From Prunella strophiata (taxonomy: Eukaryota > Chordata > Aves > Passeriformes > Prunellidae): DNA of 64,000 nucleotides. The translations under genes were made by a program, and so were the position numbers. The notes beneath the pieces are model-generated. The model worked only from the letters and a program-made list of their open reading frames with translations. It was not told the DNA's origin and did not search any database. The stretch lies in contig JAZBQD010000025.1 of NCBI GenBank assembly GCA_036583965.1, forward strand, positions 14,715,145-14,779,144, given 5' to 3'. The first letter of the stretch is position 1, and each line of letters starts with the position of its first letter. This document shows, piece after piece, positions 36,701 through 48,700 of the stretch.

Positions 36701-39700
36701 CCCTGAGCCACCGACCTGTCTGCTGCTGGGAGAAGATTATCCCAGGGCCACACCTGCCCTGAGGGGTAGGGGGGATTGTTTTCCATTGAATTTTTTTTCC
36801 AGGAATGGGAAGAGATGATAATTTGGCATTTGCTGGTGTCCAGCCTGTCTGAGGGGGGCTGGGAAATACTGTACAGACAGCACAGACCCCAGGCCTGACC
36901 CTGGGCTGGGGGTGCCCTTGGGATGCCCTGGGCCAGGAGTTTCTGGTGTGTTTGTGTATCCCAGGATTCACTGCCCCTTCTGGATGCCTGTTGGGTTTAT
37001 CTTGCTTGTGTTTGCTCACACCTTTACCTGTCTCTCTTATGGAACTGCTTGGGTTTTTCACTATTTAACCTTTCTTTGATTCACATCCGTGGCTTCCAGA
37101 AGCACATTTTCCTACAGGAAGGATTTGTGGAGTCTGGCCCCAAATGAACACAAATGATTTGCTGTTGAGAATCCCCTGTGTGCTGCCCAAATCATGAGGA
37201 AGTGTCTCCCAGCTTCCCAAGGCCCTTCCCAAATGATATTCCCTGCAGGAACACAGTACTGCTGCTTGGCTCCTCTGGGCTGTGCTTTGGAGGAGAGAGG
37301 AGTTAAACTGCACCTGACCATTTCATCTTGGCTTAAAAGCTGTTTGCAGTGAAAATCTGACTCTGTGATTTACTAAGGCAGCACAGCTGCTCTACTTCTA
37401 AAGCATACCATTGAAAAGTGGGACACTGACCAAAGGATCATAGAATCCCACAATATCCTGAGTGGGAATAGACCCACCAGGATCATCCAGCCCAGCTCCT
37501 GGCCCTGCACAGGCCCCCCCAACAATCCCACCCTGGGCATCCCTGAGGTCATTGTCCAAGCACTCCTGGAGCTCTGACAGCCTTGAGGCTGTGCCCATTC
37601 CCTGGGGAGCCTGGGCAGTGCCCAGCACCCTCTGGGGGAATAACCTTCTCCTAAAATCCAGCCTAAACCCCCCTTAGATTCAGCCCTGGCTCATGGCACC
37701 CAGTCCTGCAGTGTGCAAGTTCATTCTGCACTTACTGAGACAAACCAGGAGCCTCCTGAGACAGATTGCCTGGAAAACCCTGTTGGAAAATAAACTTTGC
37801 AGTGGTGTAGGTTTGTGGGAAGCACTTACCTCACCTGCCCTGGGCTCTTGGGGATTGAGATTGGCTCAGGGGTTTGGAAATGTGGGCCAAGCTCAGCTCC
37901 TGGGAGTCTCTGGGAGGAAGGGTGATGAAAGTGTTGCTAATTATCAACTATATAAATTCTATTGAGCAATTACAAATTATCAATTAGCTACATATTGTTA
38001 TAAACTATTCTAAATTAGAAATGATCTATATATTATTATAAGCAACCCCACATTGGCTTTGAAAATCATGGTGGGAGGAGACCCAACCTGCCCTGAGATT
38101 TTAATTCAAATTTCATACCTCCCACCAAAAATTCCCCTACTTTAAGGGACCCTGAGCTTGTGGAAGCCACGGCTGCAGCTGCTCCCTGTGCATTCTGTGC
38201 TGCTGACATGACCCTTGTGATCTCTCTAGCACCAATCCGCTCGCTGCGAAACTGCACAGCATTCTCGCAGATGAAGCTTTTGAGTTTTACTGTAGCCAGT
38301 GCCACAAACAAATCAACCGCCTCGAGGATCTTTCTGCTCGCCTGAATGATCTTGAAATGAATAGGTAATGGGTGTGCATGGCCATCCCAGCCTGGGAAGG
38401 ATCTTCTGGCTGGGAAGGCTCTCCTTGTCTGGTGCAGTGCTCCCCTCTCTGATGCTGGTGGATAGCAGGGGGGGAAAGGGATGAGTTTCACCCAGCCATG
38501 AGAGCCTCTGCAGGTGCTGGAGGTGGTGGGGAGCTCGTGGAGGGTGAGCTGGAGGTGCCTTTAATGCAGGCAGGGGGCTGGCAGACAAGGAGAGCATTCC
38601 CTGCCCTTTGCATGCCTGTGCATGTGGGTTCCACGGGAGCGGCGAGCTGGCCGTGTACAGTATTTCTGTCACCAAGGAAAGACTGGAGTGGTGTGGAAGG
38701 GCAGGGACAGCCTATCCTGCTGCTGCAGGAACAACCTGAAGGCATCAGCCTGCTCCACAGAGCTTGGAGGCAGTAAAATCTTGTCTCACCCAGCTTCATC
38801 CACAGCCTGCCCACCCTGGTGTCACCATGGGCTGGGGAGATGTGGCAGACACCAGGAACATCAGGAGGTTTTGAGTGGCATTTTGGAGGTCTCCCACGCA
38901 GCAGCTGGATGTGATGAGTGGAGAGGGATTTCTGCCTGTTGATTTGTTCCTTCAGAGCTGGTTGCAGCCCTCTGGGTGGAAGGATGGTGGCATTGGTGAT
39001 GAATCTTTCTTCTCATGGCTGTTGTGGCTATTCAGACCTGGTTTTTGTTTGAGTTCTTGGTCTCTGATTGTCCTTTGCAGGGACAGTGTGATCTGGGAGC
39101 TCTCCTGGTCTATGGGAGAAGAACTGGAAAACAAATAGGAGCTTGAATTTCATTCTTTTTAATGAGAAAAAAGGTCTCTCCCTTTATTTTTCTTGGCTAA
39201 ATAGTTGTCTTTGCTGTTGGAGGCCTTGAGGGTCAGTGATGGATCTCATGTATTACGGAGAACACTGGTTTTCCCTGGAAGCCCTACTCCACTTCAGGTT
39301 TTCTCCACCATATCTACCTGCAAAGCTGAACACCTCAGAGCCTCCTGTGATGGGTGGGATTTCCTGTGGAGCTTCTCTGTCCCTTGGTCATGGTGAATTC
39401 CACAGGCTTTGATTTGCCCTGTGAGTAGGTACAATTCCTCCATCTGTGTTCAGGGTTTCCCAAGTACAAATTTACTGGGAATATGTTCCAAGGCCTTTGT
39501 GGAAGGGGCAGTGCCCCCTCTTTGTGTGGTGTGGATGGGAGGTGTGGTGTGGATGGGAGGTGTCCCATTTGGGACATGCAGGACCTGCTGCTCCTCCCTG
39601 CATCACCACGGATGTGAGGCCCTCAGAGCAGGGGACAAGTCCTGGAGCAGCAGGAACTGGACCAAAATCTGGGACAAGATTGAAGACACCTCCTCCAGGG

Positions 39701-42700
39701 GATTCTGGCAGCTGGGATGAAGCCCAAAGCACCCCAGAACAGCCTCACTCATAAGAACTGCAGGCACATAGACAGTGTTTTATCCTTGGAATGAACTGGG
39801 GAGCTTGCTCCCAGCACTGGGGGTGCTGCTTCCCAAGCCCACAGCCTGGGAAAGCAGGGAAGACTCCTCCAGGAGCTTGGCATGAGGTGATTTGTGCCTC
39901 TGTTTTGTTCCAGTGCCCTTGCTGGTGTCTCAGCCTTTGGACACTGCAGGTGTCATCGCTTCCCCAGGAGCTTTTTCCAGAGGAAAATATTTTCCCCCCA
40001 GTGCTGGGGCCATTCCTTACAATTCCTGGCAAACACCAGGGCCTGACCTCCTCCCCTTGGGCGCCGAGCAGCCTTGAAGCCCAGCCAGCAGCAGCTCTTG
40101 TGCTCCCTGGAAATCTGGGATTTGAGGATGCACTTTGACCCAAGGGCTGGTCACCCTGACAACAGCCCCCAGTCAGGTTTGGGGGTTGCTTTACAAAGCA
40201 AATTGTCCTAAGCTATTTTTAATCCCTCCTTCGAAGAACTCATGTTGTAGCTCCAGGCAGGAGTGGACTTCCAGAGGATTTTATTTGTTATTTTTTTTCC
40301 TAAAACTGAGCTAAGCACCAGGGAATGCAGTTGCTGCTTCTTGGATTGGAGCTGTTCCTGCTGCCATCGCTGAGTGAGGATTTGGTGTGACCTGGTGGCA
40401 TCTTGTGACACCAGTGTGGGTGGAAGATGAGGAGAGAGATCCAAGCCCTGTCCACTTCCCCAGCACCAGTCAGGACCAGAAGACTGGAAGGAGCAACTCA
40501 GCAAGGAGCTGGTTGTGGAAAAGGCTGGTTTTTCTCAGCAGGGAGAGCCTGCAGCCTGTCCCCTGCAGGTGGGACACGGTGACACAGCCCTTGGCTGCTT
40601 GTGCTGTGGTGACACTGATCCCTGACCGCTGTGGCATGCTGGCAGCTGGCTCAGATATGGACCCAAAGAGTGATCTCTGTCGGTTATCTGTGAGAAGGAG
40701 AGAGAGCTCATCCCCCTCCCCAGCCACTGCAACAGTGCCATGCTCCAAATCCAGACAGGGACACCACCAGCAGCTCCTAAAGCCTCAGAGCCAGGAGCAG
40801 GCAGCACTTCCCTGGTGATCCAGAGCCCAGCAGTGGGGTGGTGGCTGTGGAAGGGCAGAAGGATGGATTGGTCCAGTGGGATCATGGCAGAAGGATGGAT
40901 GTGTCATTGGTCCCCAGTCCAGGGGAGCTCTGGGGTGCCCTGGGTGCAGGACATGTGGCTCAGTCTGCCATCAGCACCGGGCTGGAGCCCCCCCAGCCTC
41001 CCTGCTATTCTTAGCTCTTTCTTTGAGGATCAGTTTTCAGGCAGGGATCAGCAGGAGAGCAGAGCGTGGCAGGGGGCAGCGAGCTCTTCTCCAGCATTAT
41101 TCCATGTGCTTTGTTATTCCTTGTTGTTCAACACAGGAGTGGCCCCTCTCCTGCCCTTTCCAGGGGTTTGGGGGTGCATGCCAAGGGCTCCCTGCCAGAA
41201 CAGAGGATGTGCCCTGAGTCCATGCAGTTTCCTGTTTCCCTGGCTCTCCACTGTCAGCTTTTCTAACTCTTTCCTGTTTTTTCTTCATTTTGCAGCCCCA
41301 ATAAAAGACTTTCCAGCAAGAAGGTGGCAAGGTAAGCTCATACTCCTGTTGTTTGCTTGATCCGTGTGAGCTGCCAGCTCCATGGAAGGAAAACTCAAAA
41401 TAAGCTTGGAGAGTTGTATTTCTGGATATATTCCATAGTGCTGGGGAAAAGTGGGTTTAATTCTGGGATCTTTTTTCTGGAATGGGGGTTTCTCACTTGT
41501 GCACTTGTGCAGCTGGAGGCTGCTGGCAACCTGATTCCTTCCAGGAAAAAATGGGGGGGGGGGGCTTTTCATCACTCTCTGTCCTGCCAGTGCCATAGCA
41601 GGGGGCACATGGAGGAGGGAAGGAGTTTCTAGAAGGACATATTCCTCTGGGATATCCCCTCCTGGTATCACCATGTCTGTAGAGCTCTACAGGAGCAGAC
41701 CCCACCTGGAGGGATTCTCCAGCACCCTAAAAATTCCAGCTGCCTCAGACAGCTCTTGGTCCTATTTTACTTCAGTTCGTGTCACCCTCAGCACTTGGCT
41801 TTGTGGGAGCAGCTCCCCCTGCTCAGTCAGGGGCTCTGGGGCACCTGGGTGGGCTGCAGGTAACTCTGGTTGAATGGTTTAACCCTGGTTTAGCCCTGGT
41901 TTAAGCCCAGGTTTAATGTTGTGCTGCTTCTGTCCTGCACGACCACCTCGTGTGAGTCAGTCACCTTTTCCTTGTGGGCAATGTGACCCCTGACTGCACA
42001 GGGATATTGGATATATTGAATATATTGGATATATTTGGGCAGTTTGCTGTGGATCTCTGGAGCAGAGGGTCCTTCCCTCCCCTCTCAGTGTCACCTGGTG
42101 CTCACCTTTCCTCTCCCAGCTCCCCTATCCCTCCTGTTCCCGTGCCATCCTGATTTTAAGGATAAACTGACTCTTACCTTGCTGTTCTGTCTCTGCCACG
42201 CTCAGGAGGGAGATTTCCCCCTGCTCTTGTTGGATTTCTCCTTGCTGGTTTCCCAGCAGGTCAGGGACACTGTGGAGGAGCAGGCAGCTCAGTTTGGAAA
42301 TGTTCCTGTTCCTGACACTCACTCTGCTCCCTGTGCTGACCCAAGCAGCTTCCCTGCACCTCTTCCTCCTGCTGTGCTCTCACACCTTTCCCTTCTCCAT
42401 TTTTCCTGCACTCAGCAATCTCCCCTGGCACAGTTCCCCTCCTGGAAAGGAAGCAGATCCTTGATATTACATTTCCTACTTCCACTCATCTTACTTTCTA
42501 GAGCTTTGTTAAAAACACTGGCAGGAAGGAGGGCTGAGGGGAGCAGCCTGTCCCCAGGTTTCCTGTTTTAGGACTCTTTTTTGTCCACAGATAATTTTGG
42601 GAGGATTTGAGTTAAACTTTTGGGAGCAGAGATACCCTGTCTTATGGGGGACTGAGCCCTCCTGGCCCTTTGCTTTTCTGAGGCAGGGATGTGTGGGCTT

Positions 42701-45700
42701 GTGTAAATATTAGTTAATTCAAGAGCAGTCAGGTTTGGTTTGTGATAAGGAGGGCGATAACAGGGTTTTGCCGAGCCAGATCCTTAAGCTCAGCCCAAAG
42801 CAAATCCTGTGTTGCAGATACTGTAATTAGTGAATAATCCCAAAACATTTGCTTTTAGAAAATTGATTTTATTTCGGTAAGAGCTCTTTCCTCATTTTTC
42901 TTACTCGGGTTCTGCTCGTGCCAAGAAATCTCAGCTGCTTAAGCCCTGTTGTGCTTGGCACGATTTAAATGACAAATGTGCCTGAGACTTTAAAATCTAA
43001 ATATAAACTGAGGGTGAGGATGCAAAATCAGGCTGTGGTCTCTTGGTAAATGCCAGTTGTGCTTAGTGAGTCCTGGCATGAGCACACTGTAGTGGGAGGA
43101 ATTCAAGAGCCAATGGTACAAATTCTTAGGAAAAACTGAGGTTTAAAGAGACCTCAGTGGTTGTCATCCATCTCCTGCTCAAAGCAGGAGAGCAGAGTGT
43201 TCTCCTCCTCCTTGGGGTGCCAGGGCTGGAACACACCCCCTCTCCAGGGCAGATCCACTGCCATGCTGAGGGTGCAGCCCCTCCCCAGCGTGTCCTTTAG
43301 CTTGTCACAAAGCTGGGGACACCGAGCAGCCCCTCTCCAGGGTGTCCTTTAGCTTGTCACAAAGCTGGGGACACCGAGCAGCCCCTCTCTAGGGTGTCTT
43401 TAGCTTGTCACAAAGCTGGGGACACCGAGCAGCCCCTCTCCAGCGTGTCTTTACCTTGTCACAAAGCTGGGACACCAAGCAGCCCCTCTCTGGGGTGTTC
43501 TTTACCTTGTCACAAAGCTGGGGACACCGAGCAGCCCCTCTCTAGGGTGTCCTTTAGCTTGTCACAAAGCTGGGGACACCGAGCAGCCCCTCCTCAAGGT
43601 GTTCTTTACCTTGTCACAAAGCTGGGGACACCGAGCAGCCCCTCCTCAGGGTGTCTTTACCTTGTCACAGAGCTGGGGACACCGAGCAGCCCCTCTCCAG
43701 GGTGTCTTTACCTTGTCACAGAGCTGGGGACACCGAGCAGCCCCTCTCCAGGGTGTCTTTACCTTGTCACAAAGCTGGGGACACCGAGCAGCCCCTCCTC
43801 AAGGTGTTCTTTACCTTGTCACAAAGCTGGGGACACCGAGCAGCCCCTCTCTAGGGTGTCTTTACCTTGTCACAAAGCTGGGGACACCGAGCAGCCCCTC
43901 CTCAGGGTGTCTTTATCTTGTCACACAGCCAGGACGCCGCTGTCACGAGGCCTCGTTAATGATTAGCTCACCCTGGCTGGGGGGTCACAGCAGCCTCAGG
44001 GGGATTTGCCCCCTCAGGATCCAGCTCAGGGGGGTTTGCCCCCCTCCCTCCCCTGACACCCCACTTCTTCCCAGCCTTATCAGCATTGGGAGTACTCTGG
44101 CCTTTGCTGGGTAATGCACGGCCTTGGGGCTGGGCTGAAGAAGGAAAGTGGGAAGAGGGAGCTCTTATCTCTTCCATTCCAAAGAGCAGAGCAATGATCC
44201 CGGTGTGAAGTCCCGCGAGCGCGTCCACGTTGGAGCGCTGCATTTCCCGGGACAGCTCCGTGCTGAGGGGACATCAGGCGCTCCGAGGAGCAGTGCTGAC
44301 AGATCCCTGTGGAAAGGCTCAGGAGGGTGGGAGGTGGCAGCAGGGCCAGCTGCTGTCACCTGGTGTCCCCATGGTGCCGGTGCTGGCACTGATGCCGGTG
44401 CTGCTGTGGGTCGGGGTGGTTTGTCTCCGCTTCAGGCAGCTGCACCAGACGAGCTCGCTGGCCGTGGGGGTGATGGAGGAATCCTACAGGGAGAGCCTGG
44501 AGTGCACCGACGAGGACATCACTGACAAGGTGAGGCCTCCTTCCCTTCTCCCTCAGCCTGGCCCACCAGGATCCTGCTGGTTTTGTGTGGTGCTGCTGAG
44601 CTTTTCTGAGATGTTGAGAGGAGAGGGTTGTAGGATGAGGTCTGAGTTACCCTGCAGGATTCAGTGCCTTGCAGTGCTCCGGTGTTGCCAGGCAGGATCA
44701 GGATGGAGCTCCTCTCCCTGTGCAGATGGGACATGGAGAGCCCTCCCCATGGAGGGGATGGAGGAGCACTCCAGGTGCTGTGCAGGGTCAGGAGGTGACA
44801 CTGGATGCTCCTCCAGGGGCAGTGGCTTCCCCCAGAGTGCTGGGAGGAGGAATGGGCTGTTCACAGGCAGCATTTTCACTTCTCCTTCACACAAGAAGAT
44901 ATTCTCAGGTTCTGCTTTTCTGAGGCAACCCACCCAATGTGAAACAGGCACTTCCTCTCCTTGGCACACTCTGCTCGTGCTGTCAGGGTAGACTTGATTT
45001 TTGTGCTGGTGCCTAATGGGTTTTCCTGGGGTATTACAAGAAAAGAGTTGTAGGATAAAATGGGACCACAGGAAAGATTTTTGAGTATCCCTTGTTAAAA
45101 AGCAGGGAGAAGAAGCTATGGGAAAGAAGCTAAGATTATGTAGATGTCTACTAAAATCCTGAAACTCCTTGGAAATGGCCTTTTAGCTATATAGAAAATA
45201 GCTATAATATGAATGTCCTGAGGAGCTGTGTGTGAAAGAGAAGTGTGTATGGGTGTAGCTGCACTTAGAAATAATTATAATACAGGGAAGACTTCTAAAA
45301 AAATAAATAAAAATCAACATTTTTTCCAAGGGGAAGTTGAATAAAATAGTTGGGTTCCTTAAGGCATTTGACTTGGGAAAACTTTGATGGAAAGGGCACT
45401 GCTGGGAAAGGCCTTGTGTGTCTGCATGGCCTCTTTAATACTCCCATCTCTCCTGCCCTTCTCCCAGAGCCAGGGTTTGGCTTTTCCAGATATGCTCCTC
45501 ATTTCTACTCCCCCAGGATTGTTTATATGGAATTGGAATGAATTAAATGCAAATACAGCTGGAATAAACCCCTGTACAGGTACAGGGAGAAAATCCTCAC
45601 CTCAGGTCCCTTCCCACCAGCTGGCATTGATCCCTCCATCTGTAAATTCAGGGTTTCCATCCTGTTCCAGGCAGTGGGGAGTTATCCAACCTCAGGGATG

Positions 45701-48700
45701 CAGAGCTCTAGAGATCCACCAGGATCTTTCCCTCGTAGACTCCTGTTTAGGATGTCATCAGGAAGGGGTTGAAGAAAGGAAAGAAGTGAAGTCTTTGACC
45801 CCAAACTGGTTCACAGGAACCATCAAAACCTGGGAAACCAGGTGGAAAAAGATGTTTTAAAGGGATGCTTTACATCAAGGCACGACTGCCCAAGTTCCAA
45901 TGGGAATTGTTTAGGGATGGCTGCTGTGGGGGCTGCTGTGGGTTTGGGGGTGCCCAGAGGCTGATCTGTGTCCCTGCTGGCAGGTGGTGTTCCTGGAGAA
46001 GCGGGTGACGGAGCTGGAGAAGGACACGGCTGCCAACGGGGAGCAGCACAGCCGCCTCCGGCAGGAGAACCTGCAGCTGGTGCACAGGTGAGAGCCTCAC
46101 TGGGGCCTGTGCCCCTCCTCGTGCTCCAGCTCCCTTCCCAAATCCAAACCACAGCCCTTCCCAGGGAGATTGACTCCATCCCAGCTGAGAGCAGGACACA
46201 GTGACGTGGAGATTTTATATTTTATGGGCTTAAGTTCTCTGGAGCTCCAGGCTTTTGGTGATTTTTAAATATGGTTTTTAATTGATGGAGCTGTGCCAGG
46301 GAGGGTCAGGGTAGGAGATCAGGGAAGGGTTCTACTCCCCAGAGGGTGCTGGGCACTGCCCAGGCTCCCCAGGGAATGGGCACAGCCCCAGGGCTGCCAG
46401 AGCTCCAGGAGTGTTTGGACAATGCTCTCAGGTATGCCCAGGGTGGGATTGTTGGGGTGGCTGTGCAGGGCTGGAAGTTGGAATCCATGATCCTTGTGGC
46501 TCCCTTCTCACTCAGGATGGGTTTTTTGTTGTTGTTGTTGTTGTTTGTCTTTTGTTTTTTGGGTTTTTTTAATGTGTTTCCCTGCTCCATGTGTCCCTCC
46601 CAAAAGGTCTCTGGAACTCTGAGTCTTGGATTTTTAAAATATATATATATTTGTATTTATATTTATATTTACTATATTTTCCTGCCCCACATGCCCCTTC
46701 CAAATGGTCTCTGGAGCTCCAAGGCTTTCCTCCTGCTGGCTCCAGGCTGAGGTGCAGCCCTTTGGATCCCACATGATGTAATCCCTGTGTGTGCTAATCT
46801 ACCAGGCTCCTCTCTCCCAGCATAGCTTTACCCTGGGCAGATAAACCCAGCACAGTTTATCTATAGAGCTGTAATTCTGTTAAGTAACAGTCGTGTCAGG
46901 GAACTGAGCCACTCAAACAAAGGTTTCCCTAAGCCCTGATAAACTTGGGAGTGAGGGAAATGTTTTCACTTCAGCAGCTTGGCCTGGAAGTGTCAGCAGG
47001 CTCTGGGTGAGCTGGGTGCTGGGGAGGGGTGGGATCAGCTGGGCAAAGCCTTCTCCTGGAAAAAGCCACTGCAGAAATTCCAGCTCCCAGCCCCATCCCT
47101 CCAAGTGCTCATGGCCTGGTTGGACAGGGCTTGGAGCAACCTGGGATAGTGGAGCCAGGCTGGGAGAGCTCAGAGCCCCTTGCAGGACCTAAAGGGGCTC
47201 CAGGAGAGCTGCAGAGGGACTGGGGACAAGGGATGGAGGGACAGGACACAGGGAATGGCTTCCACTGCCAGAGGGCAGGGCTGGATGGGATATTGGGAAT
47301 TAGGAGTTGTTCCCTGGGAGGGTGGGCAGGCCCTGGCACAGGGTGCCCAGAGCAGCTGTGGCTGCCCCTGGATCCCTGGCAGTGCCCAAGGCCAGGCTGG
47401 ACAGGGCTTGGAGCAGCCTGGGGCAATGGAAAGTGTCCCTGTCATGGCAGGGGTGGCACTGGATGAGCTTTAAGGTCCCTCCCAGCCCAAACCACTCTGG
47501 GATTCTGTGATCTGCAGTTCTGCTGACACACAGGGAAGGGTGACCTGCAGATCCCTTGTTTTTTGTTTGGATCACAAGAGAGTGAAAAGAAGAAGGATTG
47601 AGGCTGTTGCTTTCCTCTGGAAACAGCTGAAGGAGGATTTCTGTGCCATGGCTACTGCAGATGGAACCACAACCCTGGGATTTGTGTTTGGATTAGATGC
47701 TCTTAAAGGTCTTTCCCAACCTCAGTGACTCTGAGATTCCCATTAAGAGATGTGTATGTGTGTGGCTGCACTTGGAAATAATTCTAATGCATAGAAGACA
47801 TATAAAAATAATTTAAAATTAAGTTCTTTCCCAGGCTGGAAATTGAATAACATGCTTGTGCTCCTTAAGGCATCTGATTTGGGAAGCCTTTGATGGAACA
47901 GGTGCTGCTTCTCCTGCTGCATCTGCTGGGATGCAGTGAAGCTGTTTGACATGGTGCTTGGTGTATTTTCCCTGGAAGCTTGTTCTGTTTTACCATCTGC
48001 TTCTCCCAGCTCACCTGGGGGGTGGGAAAGGGGCTGGGAAGAGTGTCTGCTCCCTCCCTTGGGATGGCAGCCTGCTCCTAAGACACTTCAATCCTCTCTT
48101 TGTCCTCCCTGCAGAGCAAATGCACTCGAGGAGCAGCTGAAGGAGCAGGAGCTGAGGGCTGACCAGACCCTGCTGGAGGAGATCAAGAAGCAGAGGGAGC
48201 TGCTCAGCAAAATGGAGAGGGAGAAGAGCATTGAGATTGAGAACCTGCAGGCCAGGTGGGGCTGGGGGGGGGCAGCTCTCCTGGAGCCACCCCAGAATCT
48301 GTGCCCAGGCAGCCTTGGGGGGACACAGGGAGGCAGGCAGGGAGTTTGGTTGGTTCAAGGTGTGACTGAAGTCACCACAAACCCTGAGTTTTGGTTATTT
48401 CCACCTTTGGCCCACAGACCTAATCTTGGATTCTTCATTTGAGCTGCTCTGATGCATTTTAAGTTTAGCTCCCACCCTTTATCCATGTGCCTGCCCTACA
48501 GCGTGGGGGTGAAGGGGGATTTATTAATGCTTCTTCCCATAAATGACCCCTTGGAGTACTTTTAATGCCCAGCTGTTTCCCACCTTGATGGAAACAAGCA
48601 AATACCTGGGAAAGAGGCAGAGTGTGCCAGCCAGGGTGCTTCGTGCTGCCTGGTGGATTCCAAAGGAAGCAGTGGGGATGGGAGAGCTGTCAGTTATTTG

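Larger units (their letters stand above)
34107..38229 (+). other. RAB11FIP3: RAB11FIP3 intron, 4.1 kb
   Basis: Canonical GT-AG. It contains CR1 ends at about 35640, 36365 and 37436. Positions 34110-35600 and 36600-37430 show no gene or recognisable repeat. An AT-rich TATAAATT/ATCAATTA patch lies at about 37940-38050. Confidence 0.85.
46088..48114 (+). other. RAB11FIP3: RAB11FIP3 intron, 2.0 kb
   Basis: Canonical GT-AG. It holds two CR1 fragments of different subfamilies, a GTT/TATATTTA simple-repeat patch at 46518-46680, a CR1 terminus at about 47665 and the second copy of the unclassified repeat. Positions 46690-47100 show nothing recognisable. Confidence 0.85.

Noticed and set aside
38230..38364. 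Assigning the gene to RAB11FIP4 because of the CxxC block
   Set aside because: All other exons, especially ANEVTDSAYMGSEST and the NPSILEVK end, fit FIP3 rather than FIP4.
43275..43925. Regular direct repeats resembling a CRISPR array
   Set aside because: Units are contiguous with no unique spacers, in a vertebrate intron. The same holds for the other arrays.
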